From: SIG307 sp045596385
GTDB lineage: Bacteria > Bacillota > Clostridia > Lachnospirales > Lachnospiraceae
NCBI GenBank assembly: GCA_045596385.1
Contig: JAZOCC010000034.1
Span: 45,549-109,548 of the forward strand
Length of the DNA: 64,000 bases
Direction: 5' to 3'
The notes beneath the pieces were generated by a model, which saw only the letters and a program-made list of their open reading frames with translations, did no database searches and was not told the DNA's origin. Positions 63,282 through 64,000 of this stretch are shown in pieces (position 1 is the first letter of the stretch; the number at the start of each line of letters is the position of its first letter). The position numbers and the translations under genes were made by a program.

Positions 63282-63310
63282 ATTATATCATCTAAGTTTG
63301 TTTTTTGCAA
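63282..63310 (-). promoter_or_regulatory. Promoter of the small two-frame transcript
   Basis: Minus strand TTGCAA (63305-63310), 17-nt spacer, TATAAT (63282-63287). The predicted RNA of about 210 nt ends at 63067. Confidence 0.7.
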
Positions 63311-63350
63311 GCGGGTGGTTTAAAAGCACAAAATTTAATCTTATGTTCGA

Positions 63351-63379
63351 TTGAACTCACGTTCGGTTTATAGTATAAT
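63351..63379 (+). promoter_or_regulatory. Promoter and LexA-type box of peptide gene 2
   Basis: TTGAAC (63351-63356), 17-nt spacer, TATAAT (63374-63379). GAACTCACGTTC (63353-63364) is GAAC-N4-GTTC and overlaps the -35 in the same phase as at 12144. Confidence 0.75.
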
Positions 63380-63463
63380 ATTCTTGTATAATTGAATAGG
63401 AAGCAGGATGCGAATTTCCGATGTTAGATGCCCTCTAGTACACAAGATAGGGGGTGCTGCCCA

Positions 63464-63550
63464 ATGAACACAATGGAAGTTTTAACTTTGTTGTTAGTAG
63501 TTTTTGCAGCTGTATCGTTTTTAGACAATCGTTATAACAAAAAGAAATAG
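63464..63550 (+). CDS. Small hydrophobic peptide, putative holin-like type I toxin 2
   Basis: 28 residues: MNTMEVLTLLLVVFAAVSFL then a basic tail ending NKKK. A membrane helix with a positive C-terminus is typical of the putative holin-like toxins. GGGGG precedes the ATG and can fold with CCCTC upstream or GCCC just before the start. The stop codon is inside the shared terminator stem. Confidence 0.75.
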   Translation: MNTMEVLTLLLVVFAAVSFLDNRYNKKK

Positions 63551-63636
63551 CATCCGTACCCTCGCAAAGTCAGATGCTATTCTTGTAATCGTATTTAACT
63601 GAGGGCACTCGGAGATTTGATTCCGAATACCTTTCT
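63541..63636 (-). ncRNA. Antisense RNA candidate opposing peptide gene 2
   Basis: The minus-strand promoter is TTGCAA (63666-63671), 17-nt spacer, TATAAT (63643-63648). Transcription would run from about 63636 into the hairpin TAGCATC/GATGCTA (63548-63579) and so overlap the 3' end of the peptide mRNA. GAGGGCA (63601-63607) is the inverse of TGCCCTC (63429-63435) in the mRNA leader. Confidence 0.65.
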
Positions 63637-63653
63637 AAGTAAATTATACACGA

Positions 63654-63682
63654 AGGGGCCTGCATTTGCAAGCCCCTTTTCA
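63654..63682 (+). terminator. GC-rich hairpin before the GH10 stop
   Basis: AAGGGGC/GCCCCTT with a long loop and TTTTC on the plus strand. It also spans the -35 of the antisense RNA; for the GH10 gene on the minus strand the T run is poor. Confidence 0.45.
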
Positions 63683-63690
63683 AAACCGAT

Positions 63691-64000
63691 TTATCTTACC
63701 TTATATCCCGCATCCAGATATGCCTGAAGAACTTTATAATATACATCCTTTGGTCTGTCCGGATAATAGAACATGAGCGGTGTCGCCTCCTGTACTCCCG
63801 CTACGTTATCCGCAACGCCCCAGCATACAATCGCGGAAATATTGCCGCCGGTCTTCTTTAACTCCAGCATATCCTTCCAAATCGTAACATAGATTTCCGC
63901 CTGTTCCTCTTCGGTCATTCCGATCATGTTTACATCAAGCTCTGTCAGCTGTACTTCAAAGCCCGCATCCAAAAATGCCTTGGCGGTACTCTTGAATTTC
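63691..64000 (-). CDS. GH10 endo-1,4-beta-xylanase, 3' part
   Basis: The frame is open to the window edge, so only the last 102 residues are seen. EVQLTELDVNM holds the GH10 nucleophile glutamate, followed by AIVCWGVADNVAGVQ and PLMFYYPDRPKDVYYKVLQAYLDAG, the usual GH10 end. The start and any signal peptide lie outside. It belongs functionally with GH67, which uses GH10 products. Confidence 0.92.
   Translation of the reverse strand, partial: KFKSTAKAFLDAGFEVQLTELDVNMIGMTEEEQAEIYVTIWKDMLELKKTGGNISAIVCWGVADNVAGVQEATPLMFYYPDRPKDVYYKVLQAYLDAGYKVR

Noticed and set aside
63344..63356. GTTC-N4-GAAC at 63345
   Set aside because: The half-sites are in the reverse order to a LexA box; only the following GAAC-N4-GTTC fits.

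Overview
The window looks like chromosome of a gut or rumen Lachnospiraceae (Clostridia, Firmicutes). I base this on strong GGAGG-type ribosome binding sites, TTGACA/TATAAT promoters, GAAC-N4-GTTC (DinR/LexA-type) boxes, AddAB rather than RecBCD, an orphan FliB-like protein, and a large plant-cell-wall degrading gene set. Gene identities come from motif recognition and reading frames only; no search was run.

Layout. 0-8.6 kb is a xylan/glucuronoxylan block: GH43, a CE15 glucuronoyl esterase lipoprotein, UxuA and a GH67 alpha-glucuronidase on the minus strand, divergent from a GH51 arabinofuranosidase. 8.6-12.5 kb holds a large structured palindrome, HicAB, a DUF3788/DUF3795 protein, dCMP deaminase, an acyl-CoA thioesterase, CinA, and a tiny hydrophobic peptide gene with an antisense RNA. 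12.5-19.7 kb holds an XRE regulator, two tandem COG3044-type ABC ATPases with one intact GNAT and one degenerate GNAT start, a 19-aa peptide unit, and an ECF sigma/anti-sigma pair. 19.9-24.7 kb is GH120 plus a domain-permuted GH3. 24.8-32.4 kb is mostly housekeeping (IspD, TsaD, RNase Z) and small accessory genes. 32.6-43.5 kb has an FGGY sugar kinase, NUDIX, rhomboid, RimI-TsaB-TsaE, an esterase and Tex. 43.8-49.6 kb has a second sigma/anti-sigma pair on the plus strand, a hemolysin III homologue and a GH9 lipoprotein. 49.6-58.2 kb has CysK, AddA, AddB and a small membrane protein. 58.2-64 kb has repeats, a probable 6S RNA, CarB, a second large palindrome, a GNAT, a second tiny-peptide/antisense module and the 3' end of a GH10 xylanase.

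How the genes fit together. Together the CAZymes cover glucuronoarabinoxylan: GH10/GH9 cut backbones, CE15 removes lignin esters, GH67 frees glucuronate that UxuA carries toward KDG, GH51/GH43 remove arabinose and xylose, GH120/GH3 finish oligosaccharides, and an FGGY kinase phosphorylates a pentose. Most lack signal peptides, so oligosaccharides are probably imported and finished in the cytoplasm; no transporter is in the window.

The strongest non-textbook signal is a pair of type I toxin-antitoxin-like modules (12.1-12.5 kb and 63.35-63.67 kb). They share one design: a LexA-type box overlapping the -35 of a short hydrophobic peptide gene, an antisense promoter, a bidirectional terminator shared by both RNAs, and inverted repeats near both 5' ends. 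Two large palindromic elements downstream of abfA and carB keep the same core while their outer stems differ in sequence but keep pairing, which suggests a structured RNA family or a mobile palindrome family.
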